A stretch of 64,000 nucleotides of DNA from Leptolyngbyaceae cyanobacterium (GCA_036703985.1 DATNQN010000084.1:1-64000); one strand, 5' to 3'; shown: positions 46,075 through 56,900, counted from the stretch's first letter. Made by a program: numbers and translations. The notes: a model not told the origin generated them from the sequence alone.

Positions 46075-46798
46075 ACTTGACAAATTGCCACTCTAAAGAA
46101 TCGATCGGTGCTTCTTGAAGCGCTTGTGACAGTTCCTCGTTACTCTCGAATTGCACTTGAGTCAGATAGCACGCTTCCACGCCGAGAGTCAGCTTTTCCT
46201 CTTCAAATGGCCAAGGCGCGATCGCCACCGTTCCATCTCCACGCTGCATAATCTCGTAGCGCTTGCCATCCGGCATGGTAGCGATTTCTAAAGCACGTTG
46301 TCCGGCGGGTAACTCGCGCTTACAGAGGATCAGGGAAAGGCGATCGCACCACTGCATAAAAGCATAAGCTTCCTCTGCTTCTTGCTTAGTAAGATTTAAT
46401 TCTTTTTGCCATTTCTCTTGATTGGCTTTTTGTTCATCTAAAAATCGATCTAACTCCTCTGACTCTCCCCTTTTACCTTCATTCAAAAAACTCATGTGCA
46501 TAGAAATTAACATTGCTACCCACCTGCCACGGTAGCGAGAATTTGTAGTTAGTTTCCTTAGCTTTTCTAGGGAAGATTTATTACTAAGAGTAAAATCTAG
46601 AGGCGTACCTGCTTCTGTTAAATGATCTCCTTCCCATTCCTTTTCTAAATCATCGTGATGGGAAATTGCCGCAATCGTTTCAGCCCAACGCAATGGTCGA
46701 TATTCTCTTCGCCAATGTCCTGCCAATACAGCAGCTAGCAAAGCATGAGCGCGATGATAAATCACTTCCCAACCGTTCTGGTGTTGATTAACAATCAC
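46073..46798 (-). CDS. DUF3891 family protein
   Basis: A 241-aa protein, with conserved EVIYHRAHALLAAVLAGHW at the start and ISHHDDLEKEWEGDHL (His-His-Asp-Asp, about residue 47), which looks like a metal-binding HD-type site. The residue pattern is that of DUF3891, of unknown function and seen in cyanobacteria. I infer a possible phosphohydrolase-like fold from the His/Asp motif only. It is monocistronic as far as seen. Its stop codon is part of a repeat element. Confidence 0.82.
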   Translation of the reverse strand: MIVNQHQNGWEVIYHRAHALLAAVLAGHWRREYRPLRWAETIAAISHHDDLEKEWEGDHLTEAGTPLDFTLSNKSSLEKLRKLTTNSRYRGRWVAMLISMHMSFLNEGKRGESEELDRFLDEQKANQEKWQKELNLTKQEAEEAYAFMQWCDRLSLILCKRELPAGQRALEIATMPDGKRYEIMQRGDGTVAIAPWPFEEEKLTLGVEACYLTQVQFESNEELSQALQEAPIDSLEWQFVK

Positions 46799-47100
46799 GG
46801 AAAAATTTTACTCCCAATCTTAATTTCGATACCTTTTAAAGATGGCAGGAATGCAGGTGATATAGCTTCTGCCATTAGATAGAAACTCTCGATTACTGGA
46901 GGTACGAGCAGGTCATTCGATTTTAGATTTTAGATTTTAGATTGGCTGGGCAGCGATCGGGCGGAGCTTGAAATAAGCGAAAATTTCTTTGATGATTCCC
47001 GTTGAAAGGGGAGGCTTGAAACCCTTTTTTCCGGTCAAAAGAAAGTTGATGATTTTTTTAAGTAGGTATGTGTGAAAAATTTAAGTTGAAGATTAAAATC
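46799..47100. other. Gene-free stretch between DUF3891 and the WecA-type operon
   Basis: About 300 bases with no gene. A TTTTAGATT tandem run lies at 46920-46945. It should carry the promoter of the minus-strand DUF3891 gene, but no clear -35/-10 was found. Confidence 0.45.
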
Positions 47101-47131
47101 AAAAAATAGGAGCAAGATTATCCTGCTCCTA
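47101..47131 (-). terminator. Rho-independent terminator of the WecA-type operon
   Basis: On the minus strand the sequence is TAGGAGCA, a 9-base loop, TGCTCCTA and then TTTTTT. The 8-bp stem and T run lie 41 bases after the stop of the small frame at 47173. It should end the transcript that starts at the WecA-type gene. Confidence 0.8.
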
Positions 47132-47172
47132 CTAATGGCTAAATATGAATCATCGTCTAGAGGAAATTTAGT

Positions 47173-47322
47173 TTAAATCCATATAAAATTGCTGTGGTTG
47201 TTGATATTTACTTGTACGGCGCTCCGAATAAATAAATCTTTGTTTAACAAGACAATCTTAGCATCCGTACCTGAATATTTGTCACTAGTCGCTATTGGCT
47301 GTTTTTCATTCAAGTTATTCAT
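47173..47322 (-). CDS. Possible 49-aa peptide coupled to the WecA-type gene
   Basis: The frame starts MNNLNEKQPIATSDKY and ends in SAVQVNINNHSNFIWI. Its ATG (47320-47322) overlaps the end of the WecA-type gene by 8 bases, and the terminator follows its stop. That position suits a coupled small gene, but the ribosome site is poor and I recognise no family. It could be non-coding 3' sequence. Confidence 0.35.
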   Translation of the reverse strand: MNNLNEKQPIATSDKYSGTDAKIVLLNKDLFIRSAVQVNINNHSNFIWI

Positions 47323-48385
47323 CCTTGATGCTGTCCAGATGCTTCCAAACTTTCCAACTAGTGTAAGCCAGCAGCACCGTTGCCGCAATACCATAGACCG
47401 ATCCGAAGGGAAGACCAGCAAAAGCCAATGCCAAACTGCCAGCCCAAAGAGTCAAAGAATAAATGAATAAAACCGTTAAGCGATGGGACAAGCCAGCTTT
47501 CATCAGGCGGTGGTGCAGATGTCGTTTATCGGCAATAAAAGGTGATTTGCCGTGGCGGATGCGATCGAGAATCACTGCTGACATATCCAAAATCGGCACT
47601 GCCAAAATCAAGTAAGGCAGCACGAAAGAAGTAACCGCAGTAGTTTTGACTAATCCAATTACTCCTACGGCAGCCAACACGAAACCGATAAAATAGGCAC
47701 CGCCGTCTCCCATAAAGATTTTAGCGGGGTTGAAATTATAGCGTAGAAAAGCCAGCAATGCACCAGCCAAAGCTGCCACGATCAAAGCTGCGGCTGGTTG
47801 ACCCATAAACAAGCTGACAATCATCATCACCACGGCTGCAATTCCCGATACCCCAGCCGCTAATCCATCTAAACCGTCGATCCAGTTAGTAGCATTTACC
47901 ATTCCCACCAACCAGACCGCCGTGATCGGCAGACTTACCCAATCTGGCAAAGTTACCAATCCTTCGCTGGGGATCGAGAGAAATTGAATTTGCACCCCCG
48001 CTTTCCAAGCCATGCTAGCCACGATTACTTGGATCAGCAGTCGCGTAAAAGGCGACAAGCCAAATAAGTCATCTGCTAAACCAATCAGGAAAAAGGCCAG
48101 ACCTCCCAGAGTAACTCCCCAAATTTCATACTCTTCTTGGGGGGGCAAAATTTGGCCGTTGGTATCTACGAACCCACCAGACCACCAAACGAATAGGAGT
48201 GCTAGAGCGGTTCCGGCGAAAATAGATACGCCTCCCAATCGCACCATTGGGCGTTGGTGAACTTTTCTTTTATCTGGGATGTCAAACAGTCCGCTTTTGA
48301 GGCCAATTTGTTTGACAATTGGCGTACTCAAGAGGACAACGACAGCAGAAACCAAGAAGGCAATCAGATGATAGAGATAAGGCAT
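47315..48385 (-). CDS. MraY/WecA-family undecaprenyl-phosphate sugar-1-P transferase
   Basis: A 356-aa polytopic protein (about 10-11 membrane segments). It transfers a sugar-1-phosphate (usually GlcNAc-1-P) from a UDP sugar to undecaprenyl phosphate, starting surface polysaccharide or peptidoglycan-linked polymers. Conserved loops: DIPDKRKVHQRPMVRLGG, GLADDLFGLSP (Asp-Asp for Mg2+), NATNWIDGLDGLAAGVS and FMGDGGAYFIGF. The RHGKSPFIADKRHLHHRL loop with the His cluster suits the WecA/TagO branch more than MraY. It is a single gene or has a small peptide gene after it. Confidence 0.92.
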   Translation of the reverse strand: MPYLYHLIAFLVSAVVVLLSTPIVKQIGLKSGLFDIPDKRKVHQRPMVRLGGVSIFAGTALALLFVWWSGGFVDTNGQILPPQEEYEIWGVTLGGLAFFLIGLADDLFGLSPFTRLLIQVIVASMAWKAGVQIQFLSIPSEGLVTLPDWVSLPITAVWLVGMVNATNWIDGLDGLAAGVSGIAAVVMMIVSLFMGQPAAALIVAALAGALLAFLRYNFNPAKIFMGDGGAYFIGFVLAAVGVIGLVKTTAVTSFVLPYLILAVPILDMSAVILDRIRHGKSPFIADKRHLHHRLMKAGLSHRLTVLFIYSLTLWAGSLALAFAGLPFGSVYGIAATVLLAYTSWKVWKHLDSIKDE

Positions 48386-48592
48386 CTGAAATATGCAAGG
48401 AAGTGGGACAAAAAAGCGTCAGCCAAAACGTACTACATTTCAGACCTTCAGTTTTCCCACTGCTAATCAGCAAGAAAAAGAATAGTTAGTGCCGAGTTTT
48501 TTGTCATTAGGCATTTTTCTTCAGTCATTAGTCGCGTTTGCGGACTGATGACCGATGACTACTGATTGCAAGGGTCTAAAGAGAAATCGGCA

Positions 48593-49876
48593 CTAAGCGA
48601 GGGCTGGTACTGGTATGGTGAGGTGGGAATAGAGAGGGAAGCTCGTGCAGAGTTTTTTCACCCGCTGCTTGCACTCTCCAGCCATTACTTCATCTTCCGG
48701 ATTCAGTAACCGATCGGCAATTATATCGCCTATTTCGGTAAACTCTGCTACGCCCATACCCCTAGTAGTCATGGCAGGAGAACCCAACCGCAAGCCACTG
48801 GTTACGAAGGGTGACTCCGTATCGAAGGGAACGGTATTTTTGTTGGCTGTGATGTTAACTTCAGCTACTAGTTGGTCTGCGCGTTTTCCAGTCATGCCGA
48901 TCGATCGCAAATCCAACAGCATTAAGTGGTTGTCAGTGCCGCCGGAAACGATCTTAATGTTTCTTTCTTGCAGTCTGGTCGCTAATGCACGAGCATTTTC
49001 GATCACTCGGGCTGAATAGGTTTTAAATTCCGGCTTGAGGGCTTCCCCAAAGGCAACTGCTTTGGCGGCGATGACGTGTTCGAGCGGCCCACCTTGAGTA
49101 CCTGGGAAAACTGCTTTATCCAGTTGCTTGCCCAGTTCCGGGTCATTGGTCATGATTAAACCGCCTCTTGGCCCGCGCAAAGTTTTGTGGGTGGTGGTAG
49201 TTACCACGTGACAGTGGGGGAGGGGGTTGGGATGATGACCGGTCGCTACTAATCCGGCAATATGGGCGATGTCGGCGAGCAGGTAAGCGCCTACTTCATC
49301 GGCGATCGCTCTAAATTTATCAAATTGAATGATGCGGGGGTAAGCCGAATAGCCGCAAACGATCAATTTCGGACGGTGTTGCAGCGCTAGTTCTCGTACT
49401 CGATCGTAGTCTAATTGCTCGGTTTCCTGGCTGACGCCATAATGACAAACCTTAAACCATTTTCCCGATACGTTAACCGGTGAACCGTGGGTTAAGTGTC
49501 CGCCGTGGGACAAGTCCATGCCCATAATGGTGTCCCCAGGCTGTAATAGGGACAGGAAAACGGCAAAATTAGCCTGGGCTCCGGAATGGGGTTGCACGTT
49601 AGCGTGGGCTGCCCCAAATAGTTGCTTGACGCGATCGATCGCTAGTTGCTCTATTTTGTCTATAAATTCGCAACCGCCGTAGTAGCGTTTGCCGGGTAGC
49701 CCTTCTGCATATTTATTAGTTAAAACCGAGCCTTGTGCTGCTAAAACGGCAGCCGAGGTGAAATTTTCGCTAGCAATCAACTCTAAATGATCCCGTTGGC
49801 GATCGAGTTCCTGTTGGATAAACTCTGTTACTAAGGGATCGGATTGGGCCAAAAAGTCTAAGTTAGTCTGATTCAC
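48593..49876 (-). CDS. glyA: Serine hydroxymethyltransferase
   Basis: A 427-aa PLP enzyme that interconverts serine and glycine with tetrahydrofolate, and in cyanobacteria also serves the photorespiratory cycle. Motifs: [75 protein letters not shown] (the PLP lysine) and TRGMGVAEF. Start: GTG 49876 ([14 protein letters not shown]) fits the family N-terminus; an upstream ATG at 49939 adds 21 residues unlike any SHMT. Ribosome site AGAG lies about 12 bases before it. It is a single-gene unit. Confidence 0.97.
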   Translation of the reverse strand: MNQTNLDFLAQSDPLVTEFIQQELDRQRDHLELIASENFTSAAVLAAQGSVLTNKYAEGLPGKRYYGGCEFIDKIEQLAIDRVKQLFGAAHANVQPHSGAQANFAVFLSLLQPGDTIMGMDLSHGGHLTHGSPVNVSGKWFKVCHYGVSQETEQLDYDRVRELALQHRPKLIVCGYSAYPRIIQFDKFRAIADEVGAYLLADIAHIAGLVATGHHPNPLPHCHVVTTTTHKTLRGPRGGLIMTNDPELGKQLDKAVFPGTQGGPLEHVIAAKAVAFGEALKPEFKTYSARVIENARALATRLQERNIKIVSGGTDNHLMLLDLRSIGMTGKRADQLVAEVNITANKNTVPFDTESPFVTSGLRLGSPAMTTRGMGVAEFTEIGDIIADRLLNPEDEVMAGECKQRVKKLCTSFPLYSHLTIPVPALA

Positions 49877-50261
49877 GTAAAAAATCTCTAGGAAAGCTCT
49901 TTCAAGGAATACAGGCAAAGGTTCTTTTATAGTACCCACTATTCAGGTGGTTACTATGGTAAGTCTGCTGCGTAGATCATGATAACGCTGTTCGCTCGAT
50001 ATGAAGAGGGATTTTCAGTGTATTTTCAGCAAATTTTTTTCACCTAAACCGGGCGACCGATTTGAGCAGTCGGACTTAAGTGGTGGAGATAAAAAATTTG
50101 GCGCAAGTCAGGAGATGGCTAATTGAAAATCTCAAATCGATTGGCAGCAGACGGCTTGCGCGATCGGCTGGTTATTAAGCTCTGTATTATTTTACACGAT
50201 CTACCGAAAACCTTGACATAAAATAAAGTCGGTGGCATTCGACTGAAGCGGAAGGTGTCAA
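49877..50261. other. Intergenic region between glyA and the Cys-rich small gene
   Basis: About 385 bases between divergent genes, carrying both promoters. I see the pairing CCGA/TCGG around 50061-50078, too weak to call. GGAAGG at 50250-50255 is the ribosome site of the small gene. No RNA gene recognised. Confidence 0.45.
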
Positions 50262-50459
50262 ATGCTAGTTATTTTGATGGACGATCGGATCGTTTCTCCC
50301 CAAATAGTTTGTCAGAACTGTTTGCTTGCCGACCACGGCGGTCAGCCCCGCTGGAGGGGCGGTCAACTTCGCTGCGGTCAAGCAGTTGGTAAACCTGCGG
50401 AGAATCAGCCAGACCAATATCAGTGTCAAATGGGTTTCCGCATTGCCAATATCGAGTAA
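50262..50459 (+). CDS. Small Cys-rich (zinc-ribbon-like) protein, 65 aa
   Basis: The 65-aa frame has four Cys in CQNC, RCGQAV and YQCQMGFRI, so it could bind zinc. It starts with a strong ribosome site (GGAAGG, seven bases before ATG). The second half (RWRGGQLRCGQAV then QPDQYQCQMGFRIANIE) reads as a designed sequence rather than random frame. I believe relatives occur in other cyanobacteria, but have no way to check here. Tic20 follows 134 bases later on the same strand. Confidence 0.65.
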   Translation: MLVILMDDRIVSPQIVCQNCLLADHGGQPRWRGGQLRCGQAVGKPAENQPDQYQCQMGFRIANIE

Positions 50460-50593
50460 ATCGAGCTAATTAAATTTAGTTTTTGCCCTTTGTAGACGTG
50501 GATAGGGTTTGGCAGTTAAGATATTTTTACAATGTTAAAAGCTATTTTTTGTGTAGAAAAATAGTTTTTAATTTTTGAGGCAGGAGTAATTGA

Positions 50594-51130
50594 ATGAGTT
50601 GGCGCGGCTCGGCATCCATCAAAGACAGAGTTTTAGCTAGTTTGCCATACATTTTGCCTTTAATTGAAGTGTATGCCTTAGGTATATTTTTATATCAAGA
50701 CTTTCCCATTCTGAGAACGCTATATATACCGCTTTATCCGGTGATGGCGATTTATGCCTATCTCAGTCTTTTTATACCGTATTTTGGTTTGGTAGTATTT
50801 TTGGCACTCTATCTTTTGATTGTCAGAAATGAGAGATTTTTACACTTTTTACGTTTCAATACGATGCAAGCTTTGATGCTAGGGATTTTTTCATCTCTAT
50901 GTCAAGCTATTCTAGAGCTACTGGGATTATTAAGAATACCAAATGTATATAATTTGCTAGTATCTCCGGTAATTCCTAATATCTCAGCGCCATTTATTAT
51001 AGAGATCGTCATTGATACGGTTTTCTTAGCAGTCGTAGTTGGCTCTTTATATTCGATCGTGCAAGCTTTGCGGGGTCTTTATGCAGAAATCCCCGTGATC
51101 TCAGAAGCCGCTTACGCGCAAACTCGTTAA
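50594..51130 (+). CDS. Tic20 family protein
   Basis: A 178-aa membrane protein with four membrane segments: about residues 14-32, 50-75, 93-113 and 132-152. YILPLIEVYALGIFLYQDFP and RNERFLHFLRFNTMQALMLG are the typical Tic20 motifs. In chloroplasts Tic20 is a core of the inner-envelope protein channel; the cyanobacterial homologue's role is unproven. It is preceded by the small Cys-rich gene. The TTGAGGCAGG before ATG 50594 gives a ribosome site. Confidence 0.92.
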   Translation: MSWRGSASIKDRVLASLPYILPLIEVYALGIFLYQDFPILRTLYIPLYPVMAIYAYLSLFIPYFGLVVFLALYLLIVRNERFLHFLRFNTMQALMLGIFSSLCQAILELLGLLRIPNVYNLLVSPVIPNISAPFIIEIVIDTVFLAVVVGSLYSIVQALRGLYAEIPVISEAAYAQTR

Positions 51131-51219
51131 AGAGAGAGAAAAAAGGGGAAGGGAAAAGGAAAAGAGAGAATAGTCAACAAATGTTCTCCTCTTCACCCGC
51201 TCTTGTCGATCGAAGTCGT

Positions 51220-52017
51220 TCAGATTTGAGCTACTTCTATTGATGGTCTGGGGATGACAGTATTGTTCAAATAACCAATACCTTCAATTTCCACGCGGAC
51301 GCGATCGCCCACCTGGATTGGCCCAATACCAGATGGAGTCCCGGTCAACACCACATCCCCGGGTAACAAGGTCATGATTTGGCTGATATAAGAAACTAAC
51401 CGATCTGGCCCAAACACCATTTCATCGATCTGAGCCGATTGCACTGGTTGCTCGCGATCGTTCAAAAAAGTCTGCAATCTAGCACCAGGACTCAATTCTC
51501 GGACGATCCAAGGGCCTAAAGGACAAAAAGTATCAAATCCTTTTGCTCTCGTCCATTGGCTATCTTTTTGTTGTAAATCTCGCGCCGTTACATCATTAGC
51601 GATCGTATAACCCCAAATTTTAGCTTGAGCTTGCTGAGGCGTACAATCAACGCATCGCTCTCCTATCACTAAAGCTAACTCCCCTTCGTAATCAACTCGC
51701 TCGGATTGAGGGGGATACCAAATAGGAGCCTCTGTGGGAATTACTGCTGTAGACGGTTTGAGAAATAAAAGCGGTTCCTTTGGGACATCCGATCCCATCT
51801 CCGCTGCGTGATCGGCATAATTTTTACCTACTGCCACTACCTTGGAGGGCGCGCAAGGAGCCAACAGTTGATAAGTATCCGGCGGTAACTCCGAATCAGT
51901 AGGTTGTCCTTGCAACCAGGGTGGGGCATCAAGCAAGATGACGCTACGGTTTAATTGCAGTAAACCGTAATAAATCTGTCCCTTAGCCGTTTGAACTCGA
52001 ACGTAGCGTTTCGCCAT
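51220..52017 (-). CDS. Fumarylacetoacetate hydrolase family protein
   Basis: A 265-aa FAH-fold enzyme. The metal-binding glutamates are in RVDYEGELALVIGERC (Glu-x-Glu), and the rest of the site follows in GYTIANDVTARDLQ and KGFDTFCPLGPWIV; the C-terminal core LLPGDVVLTGTPSGIGPI matches the family. Members cleave C-C bonds or decarboxylate or tautomerise oxaloacetate-like acids. The substrate here is not determined. I take ATG 52017 (MAKRYVRVQT) as the start; an upstream ATG at 52077 would add 20 unlikely residues. Confidence 0.9.
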   Translation of the reverse strand: MAKRYVRVQTAKGQIYYGLLQLNRSVILLDAPPWLQGQPTDSELPPDTYQLLAPCAPSKVVAVGKNYADHAAEMGSDVPKEPLLFLKPSTAVIPTEAPIWYPPQSERVDYEGELALVIGERCVDCTPQQAQAKIWGYTIANDVTARDLQQKDSQWTRAKGFDTFCPLGPWIVRELSPGARLQTFLNDREQPVQSAQIDEMVFGPDRLVSYISQIMTLLPGDVVLTGTPSGIGPIQVGDRVRVEIEGIGYLNNTVIPRPSIEVAQI

Positions 52018-52491
52018 AACTATGACAGAAGTCCTCTGGGAAAGCCGATTAAGAAAGTTCGTGTGAAGAGTAGGCACCTAAATTAACGCGATCGACCATT
52101 TTGCTGGAAAAAATGACAGCACAAATGGGCTAATCGACAAGCTGCGGCTTACACCTGCGGTAGGCTGCTGATTAGCACATCCTACGTAAGAGACCATCCG
52201 CAAGCTGGTAGTAAGATTTTGACACTACTGGGATTTATTTTCAAAGGTTGAAGATTTGGAACGGGAAATTATCGCTGGGGGCTGGGGTAAGAAGAGTCTG
52301 GCAATCTTGGTTTTGGTGGAATTAACAACATCCTAACCAACCAGAGCGATTGTTATGGCGATTACTACTCAGCGCTACCACTAATCAGTCTGAAAAATTG
52401 TAACGAATTTTACAAATTCACTATTTTTTCAAGATTGGCAGGTTACGCTACGGATAGATATTTACAGAAATCCTCTATTACAGACAAGAAT
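52018..52491. other. Intergenic region upstream of the Glu/Leu-type dehydrogenase
   Basis: About 470 bases with no gene. GCTAATC and GATTAGC around 52128-52178 enclose a GC-rich stretch with a repeated CTGCGG word, which could fold into a hairpin. I could not match it to a known nitrogen-responsive RNA. A promoter must lie here but is not evident. Confidence 0.4.
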
Positions 52492-53781
52492 ATGGTTGCA
52501 CCATCACTTCTACCGCTGGAAACGGCTTCTCCGGCGCATATTTGTCCGTTCGATCAAGCTTGCAGTTATTTAGACCAAGCAGCGAAAGAATTACAGCTAG
52601 ACCAAGGATTATCAGAAGTTCTCAGCCACCCCCGCAAAGTAGTTACGGTGTCCATTCCCGTCAAATTGGATAACGGTGAGGTGCGCGTTTTAGCAGGACA
52701 CCGGGTACAGCATTGCGATGTTTTGGGGCCATATAAAGGGGGAATTCGTTACCATCCAGCCGTTACGTTGCGAGAAGTATCGGCATTGGCGATGCTGATG
52801 ACTTGGAAGTGTGCTTTAGTTGGCATTCCCTATGGAGGTGCAAAGGGCGGAATTGCGATCGATCCTGCACGCTACAGTGTAGGAGAGTTAGAGCGGATTA
52901 CCAGACGTTATGCTAGCGAATTAATTAAAGATATTGGCCCTTCCGTTGATATTCCCGCCCCAGACGTCGGCACTTCTGCTCGCGAAATGGCCTGGATCAT
53001 GGATACTTATTCGATGAATGTAGGCCATGCCGTACCGGGAGTAGTCACTGGTAAACCAATTTCGATCGGTGGTTCCAGAGGACGGGAAATGGCCACCGGA
53101 CGTGGTGTAATGATTATCGTGCGGGAAGCCTTGACAGAAATGGGTAAATCCCTCGCAGGTGCAAAAATAGTCATCCAAGGATTTGGTAATGTTGGCGGTG
53201 CAGCGGCTTGGCTATTCCACGAAGCAGGCGCGAAAGTTTTAGCAGTTTCCGATGTATCTGGCGGCATCTTCAATCCAGAAGGCTTGGACATCCCAGCACT
53301 GAAAGTTTATGCTGCTCAAAATAACAGAAGCATTGCAGGTTTTCCTGGTAGTTCACCAGTTACCAACTCTGAATTGTTAGCTTTGCCTTGCGATGTGCTG
53401 ATTCCAGCTGCATTGGAAAACCAAATTACCGAAGATAACGTCCATGAAGTGCAAGCCAAAATCGTGGCAGAAGCGGCTAATGGCCCAGTAACCTTGATGG
53501 CGGATTTGGCATTGCAATCGCGAGGCGTTACTATTCTGCCGGATATTTTAACTAATGCTGGTGGCGTAGTAGTGAGTTATCTGGAGTGGGTACAAGGTTT
53601 ATCCTACGTTTTCTGGGATGAAGAACGAGTTAATCGGGAAATGGAAGGTTTGATGGTACACGCTTATCATCAAGTAACTAAAGAATCGAATATGCGACAA
53701 GTACCATTCCGAGTAGCCGCTTATACTTTAGGTGTGGGCAGAGTAGCCCAGGCTTTAGCTGACCGGGGTCTATATCCTTAA
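52492..53781 (+). CDS. Glu/Leu/Phe/Val dehydrogenase
   Basis: A 429-aa NAD(P)-dependent amino-acid dehydrogenase, most probably a glutamate dehydrogenase (2-oxoglutarate plus ammonia to glutamate). GPYKGGIRYHP and GIPYGGAKGGIAIDP carry the substrate and catalytic lysines; PAPDVGTSAREMAWIMDTYS follows; QGFGNVGGAAAWLFHEAG is the nucleotide-binding Rossmann motif. Start ATG 52492 (MVAPSLLPL) is preferred over TTG 52435. A hairpin terminator follows the stop. It is transcribed alone. Specificity within the family cannot be settled from motifs alone. Confidence 0.92.
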   Translation: MVAPSLLPLETASPAHICPFDQACSYLDQAAKELQLDQGLSEVLSHPRKVVTVSIPVKLDNGEVRVLAGHRVQHCDVLGPYKGGIRYHPAVTLREVSALAMLMTWKCALVGIPYGGAKGGIAIDPARYSVGELERITRRYASELIKDIGPSVDIPAPDVGTSAREMAWIMDTYSMNVGHAVPGVVTGKPISIGGSRGREMATGRGVMIIVREALTEMGKSLAGAKIVIQGFGNVGGAAAWLFHEAGAKVLAVSDVSGGIFNPEGLDIPALKVYAAQNNRSIAGFPGSSPVTNSELLALPCDVLIPAALENQITEDNVHEVQAKIVAEAANGPVTLMADLALQSRGVTILPDILTNAGGVVVSYLEWVQGLSYVFWDEERVNREMEGLMVHAYHQVTKESNMRQVPFRVAAYTLGVGRVAQALADRGLYP

Positions 53782-53811
53782 AATAGCTAGTGGGAATAAG
53801 CTTTAAACTTG

Positions 53812-53842
53812 TAGAGACGTTGTATGCAACGTCTCTATATTT
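53812..53842 (+). terminator. Hairpin terminator after the dehydrogenase gene
   Basis: TAGAGACGTTG (53812-53822), loop TATG and CAACGTCTCTA (53827-53837) form an 11-bp stem followed by TATTTTAT. It starts 31 bases after the stop codon. This hairpin word is also a common dispersed repeat in cyanobacteria. Confidence 0.7.
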
Positions 53843-53999
53843 TATGACAGGATATCCTTGGCTGTTCAGCAAAAAGAAAGCTAACCTAAAATAAGCTACT
53901 TTTTCAGTTGCTCCGATCGGAAAGAACAAATATATCGGTGTACGGAACACGGTGACAATTTCGTGTTCTGGTTACCGTAATAATACGAGGACTACCATA

Positions 54000-56900
54000 A
54001 TGTTAGTACTTCCCGGATATCAACTTACTGAAGCAATTCATGAAGGGGCAAAAACAATCATCTATCGCGGCGTTAAACTACCTTCACAAACATCGGTAAT
54101 TATTAAAACTCTTCTGGAAGAGTACCCGACTTTGGAAGAAATATCCCGATTGCGGCATGAATATAAAATTATTTTACCACTAAACATATCAGGTATTGCC
54201 AAACCAATTGCTTTAGAAAATTATAAAAATGGTTTAGCACTGATATTAGAAGATTTTCGGGGAAACTCCCTCAAAAAATTAATTAGCACCCAAAAAATAT
54301 CTATACTTGCTTTTTTATCTATTGCTCGTCAGTTGGCAGAAACTCTCCACGAGTTACATCAAAATCAGATTATTCATAAAGATATTAAACCTCAAAATAT
54401 CCTGATCGATCCTCAAAACTGGCTCGTTAAACTGATCGACTTTAGTATCGCATCTCGCCTATCTAGAGAAACTCCTTCAATTAGCAATCCCGATTTACTA
54501 GAAGGTACTCTCATCTATATGTCGCCGGAACAAACCGGGCGGATGAATCGCTCTCTAGATTATCGCACTGATTTCTACTCTTTGGGGGTTACCTTTTACG
54601 AAATCCTGACAGGCGAACTGCCTTTTAATACCAATGACCCTCTGGAATTGGTACATTGCCATATTGCGAAAATACCTGTATCGCCCCATCAGGTTAATCC
54701 GGAGATCCCCCTAGCGATATCCGAAATAGTAATGAAATTAATGGCGAAAAATGCTGAGGATAGATATCAAAGCGCTTTGGGATTAAAAGCTGATATAGAA
54801 ACTTGTTTTAATCAACTAGTTTTGGGCGGTGAAATTAGTAACTTCGTACCCGGAGAGATGGATAAATCCGGCCAATTCCTGATTCCCCAAAAACTATATG
54901 GCAGGGAAGAAGAAGTTGCCAAACTATTAGAAACTTTTAATCGCGTTGCTACTGGTGCAACTGAAATGATGCTAGTTTCAGGCTATTCCGGGATTGGCAA
55001 AACTTCCGTAGTTAACGAAGTACATAAGCCGATTGTACGGCAACGCGGTTATTTCAGTTCTGGTAAATTCGACCAATTTAAGCGAAATATACCTTACTCA
55101 GCACTCATCCAAGCATTTTCTGAATTAATACGTCAGTTATTAACAGAAAGTAAAGAGAAAATAGAAGTTTGGAAAACAAAATTATTAAAAGCATTAGGAC
55201 AAAACGGACAAGTTATTATTGATGTAATTCCGGAAGTAGAATGGATCGTTGGCAAACAGCCAGAAGTAGTGCAATTGGGGCCAACCGAATCTCAAAATCG
55301 GTTCAATCGAGTATTTCAAAAGTTTATTGGCATATTTGCCCAAAAAGAACATCCATTAGTCTTATTTTTAGATGACTTGCAATGGGCGGATTCGGCTTCT
55401 TTAAAATTGATTGAATTGATAATGACCGATACAGCAAGCCAGTACTTATTGCTGATAGGAGCATATCGAGATAATGAAGTTAGTCCGACTCATGCCACGA
55501 TTCAAACCATAGAAAAAATTCAACAAACTGGAGCAGTTGTTAATAATATTATTCTAGAAGCTTTGAGCTTGGAAAATATTTTGACTTTAGTTAATGATAC
55601 TTTCGTTGAAACAGTTACATCCCCACATTTAAAGCAAGCGGAAAATACCGAATTAGCAAGGGTAAGACCTTTAGCTGAGTTAGTTTTTAACAAAACTCAG
55701 GGAAATCCTTTCTTTTTGACTACTTTATTGTCTACTTTGTATTCTGATAAGCTGCTAACCTTTGATTTTACCGAGGGGCGTTGGTTGTGGGATTTAGAGC
55801 AGATTCAAGCTCTCGGTATTACTGATTATAATGTGGTTGAATTAGTAGCTAGAAATATCCAAAAATTACCTGAAACTACGCAACAGGTTTTAAAATTAGC
55901 TGCTTGCATCGGTAATACGTTTAATTTAGATAATCTGGCAGTGGTGAACGAGCAATCTTTATTGACTACTGCCGATGAGTTGTGGGAAGCATTGCAAGCT
56001 GGGTTGATTTTGCCCCTTTCATCAGATTACAAAATTCCCTTATTTGTTGATGAATTAGAACAGAAGTATTTGCAGGATAAGGATTTAAGAGTAAGTTATA
56101 AATTTTTACATGACCGAGTACAGCAAGCTGCTTATTCTCTGATACCGGAATCGGAAAGAAAAGTCACTCATTTAAAAATCGGTCGATTGCTGTTACAAAA
56201 AACGGCTAAGTTTGCTTTGGCAGAAAACATATTTGATATTGTTAATCAGTTGAATATAGGAATAGAATTTATTACCAAAGAAGCAGAGCAAGAAGAATTG
56301 GCGAGATTAAACTTGATGGCTGGAAAAAAAGCTTTAGCTGCTACTGCTTATGATGCTGCCGCTAGGTATTTGAATGTGGGATTGCAATTACTTCCCCCAG
56401 ATGGCTGGGAAAGAAAGTATGAATTGACGCGAGACTTATTTGTAGAAACGGCATCTGCGGAGTATCTCAATATTAACTTCGATCGGGCCAAGCAATTGTC
56501 TGAGGTCGTATTAGAACGGGCAAAAACTTTGTTAGAGAAAGTCCCTGTTTACGAGACTCAAATTCAGTTTTACATAGCGCAAAATCAGATGCAAGCTGCG
56601 ATAGATACTGCACTTCCGGTCTTGAAATTACTAGGGGTTAGGCTGCCAGAAAAACCAACAACACTCGACATTTTATTAGGTTTAATTCGCACGAAGTTAG
56701 TATTATCAGGAAAACAGATTGAGAACTTAGCGAACCTTCCGGAAATGACTGATTCCTATAAGCTAGCAGCAATGGGGATATTGATGAATATTACTTCCCC
56801 TGTTTTTATGGCCAGACCAGCCATGTTCCCACTAATTATATTTGCTATGCTGAATTTAGGATTCAAATATGGCAATTGTTCATTTTCGGCTTTAGCATAT

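Noticed and set aside
49877-49939. 21-residue extension of GlyA
   Set aside because: It does not resemble SHMT N-termini; GTG 49876 starts exactly at the conserved beginning.
52080-52430. Nitrogen-responsive (glutamine) riboswitch before the Glu/Leu dehydrogenase
   Set aside because: The conserved glutamine-aptamer words are absent; only a weak GCTAATC/GATTAGC pairing is present.
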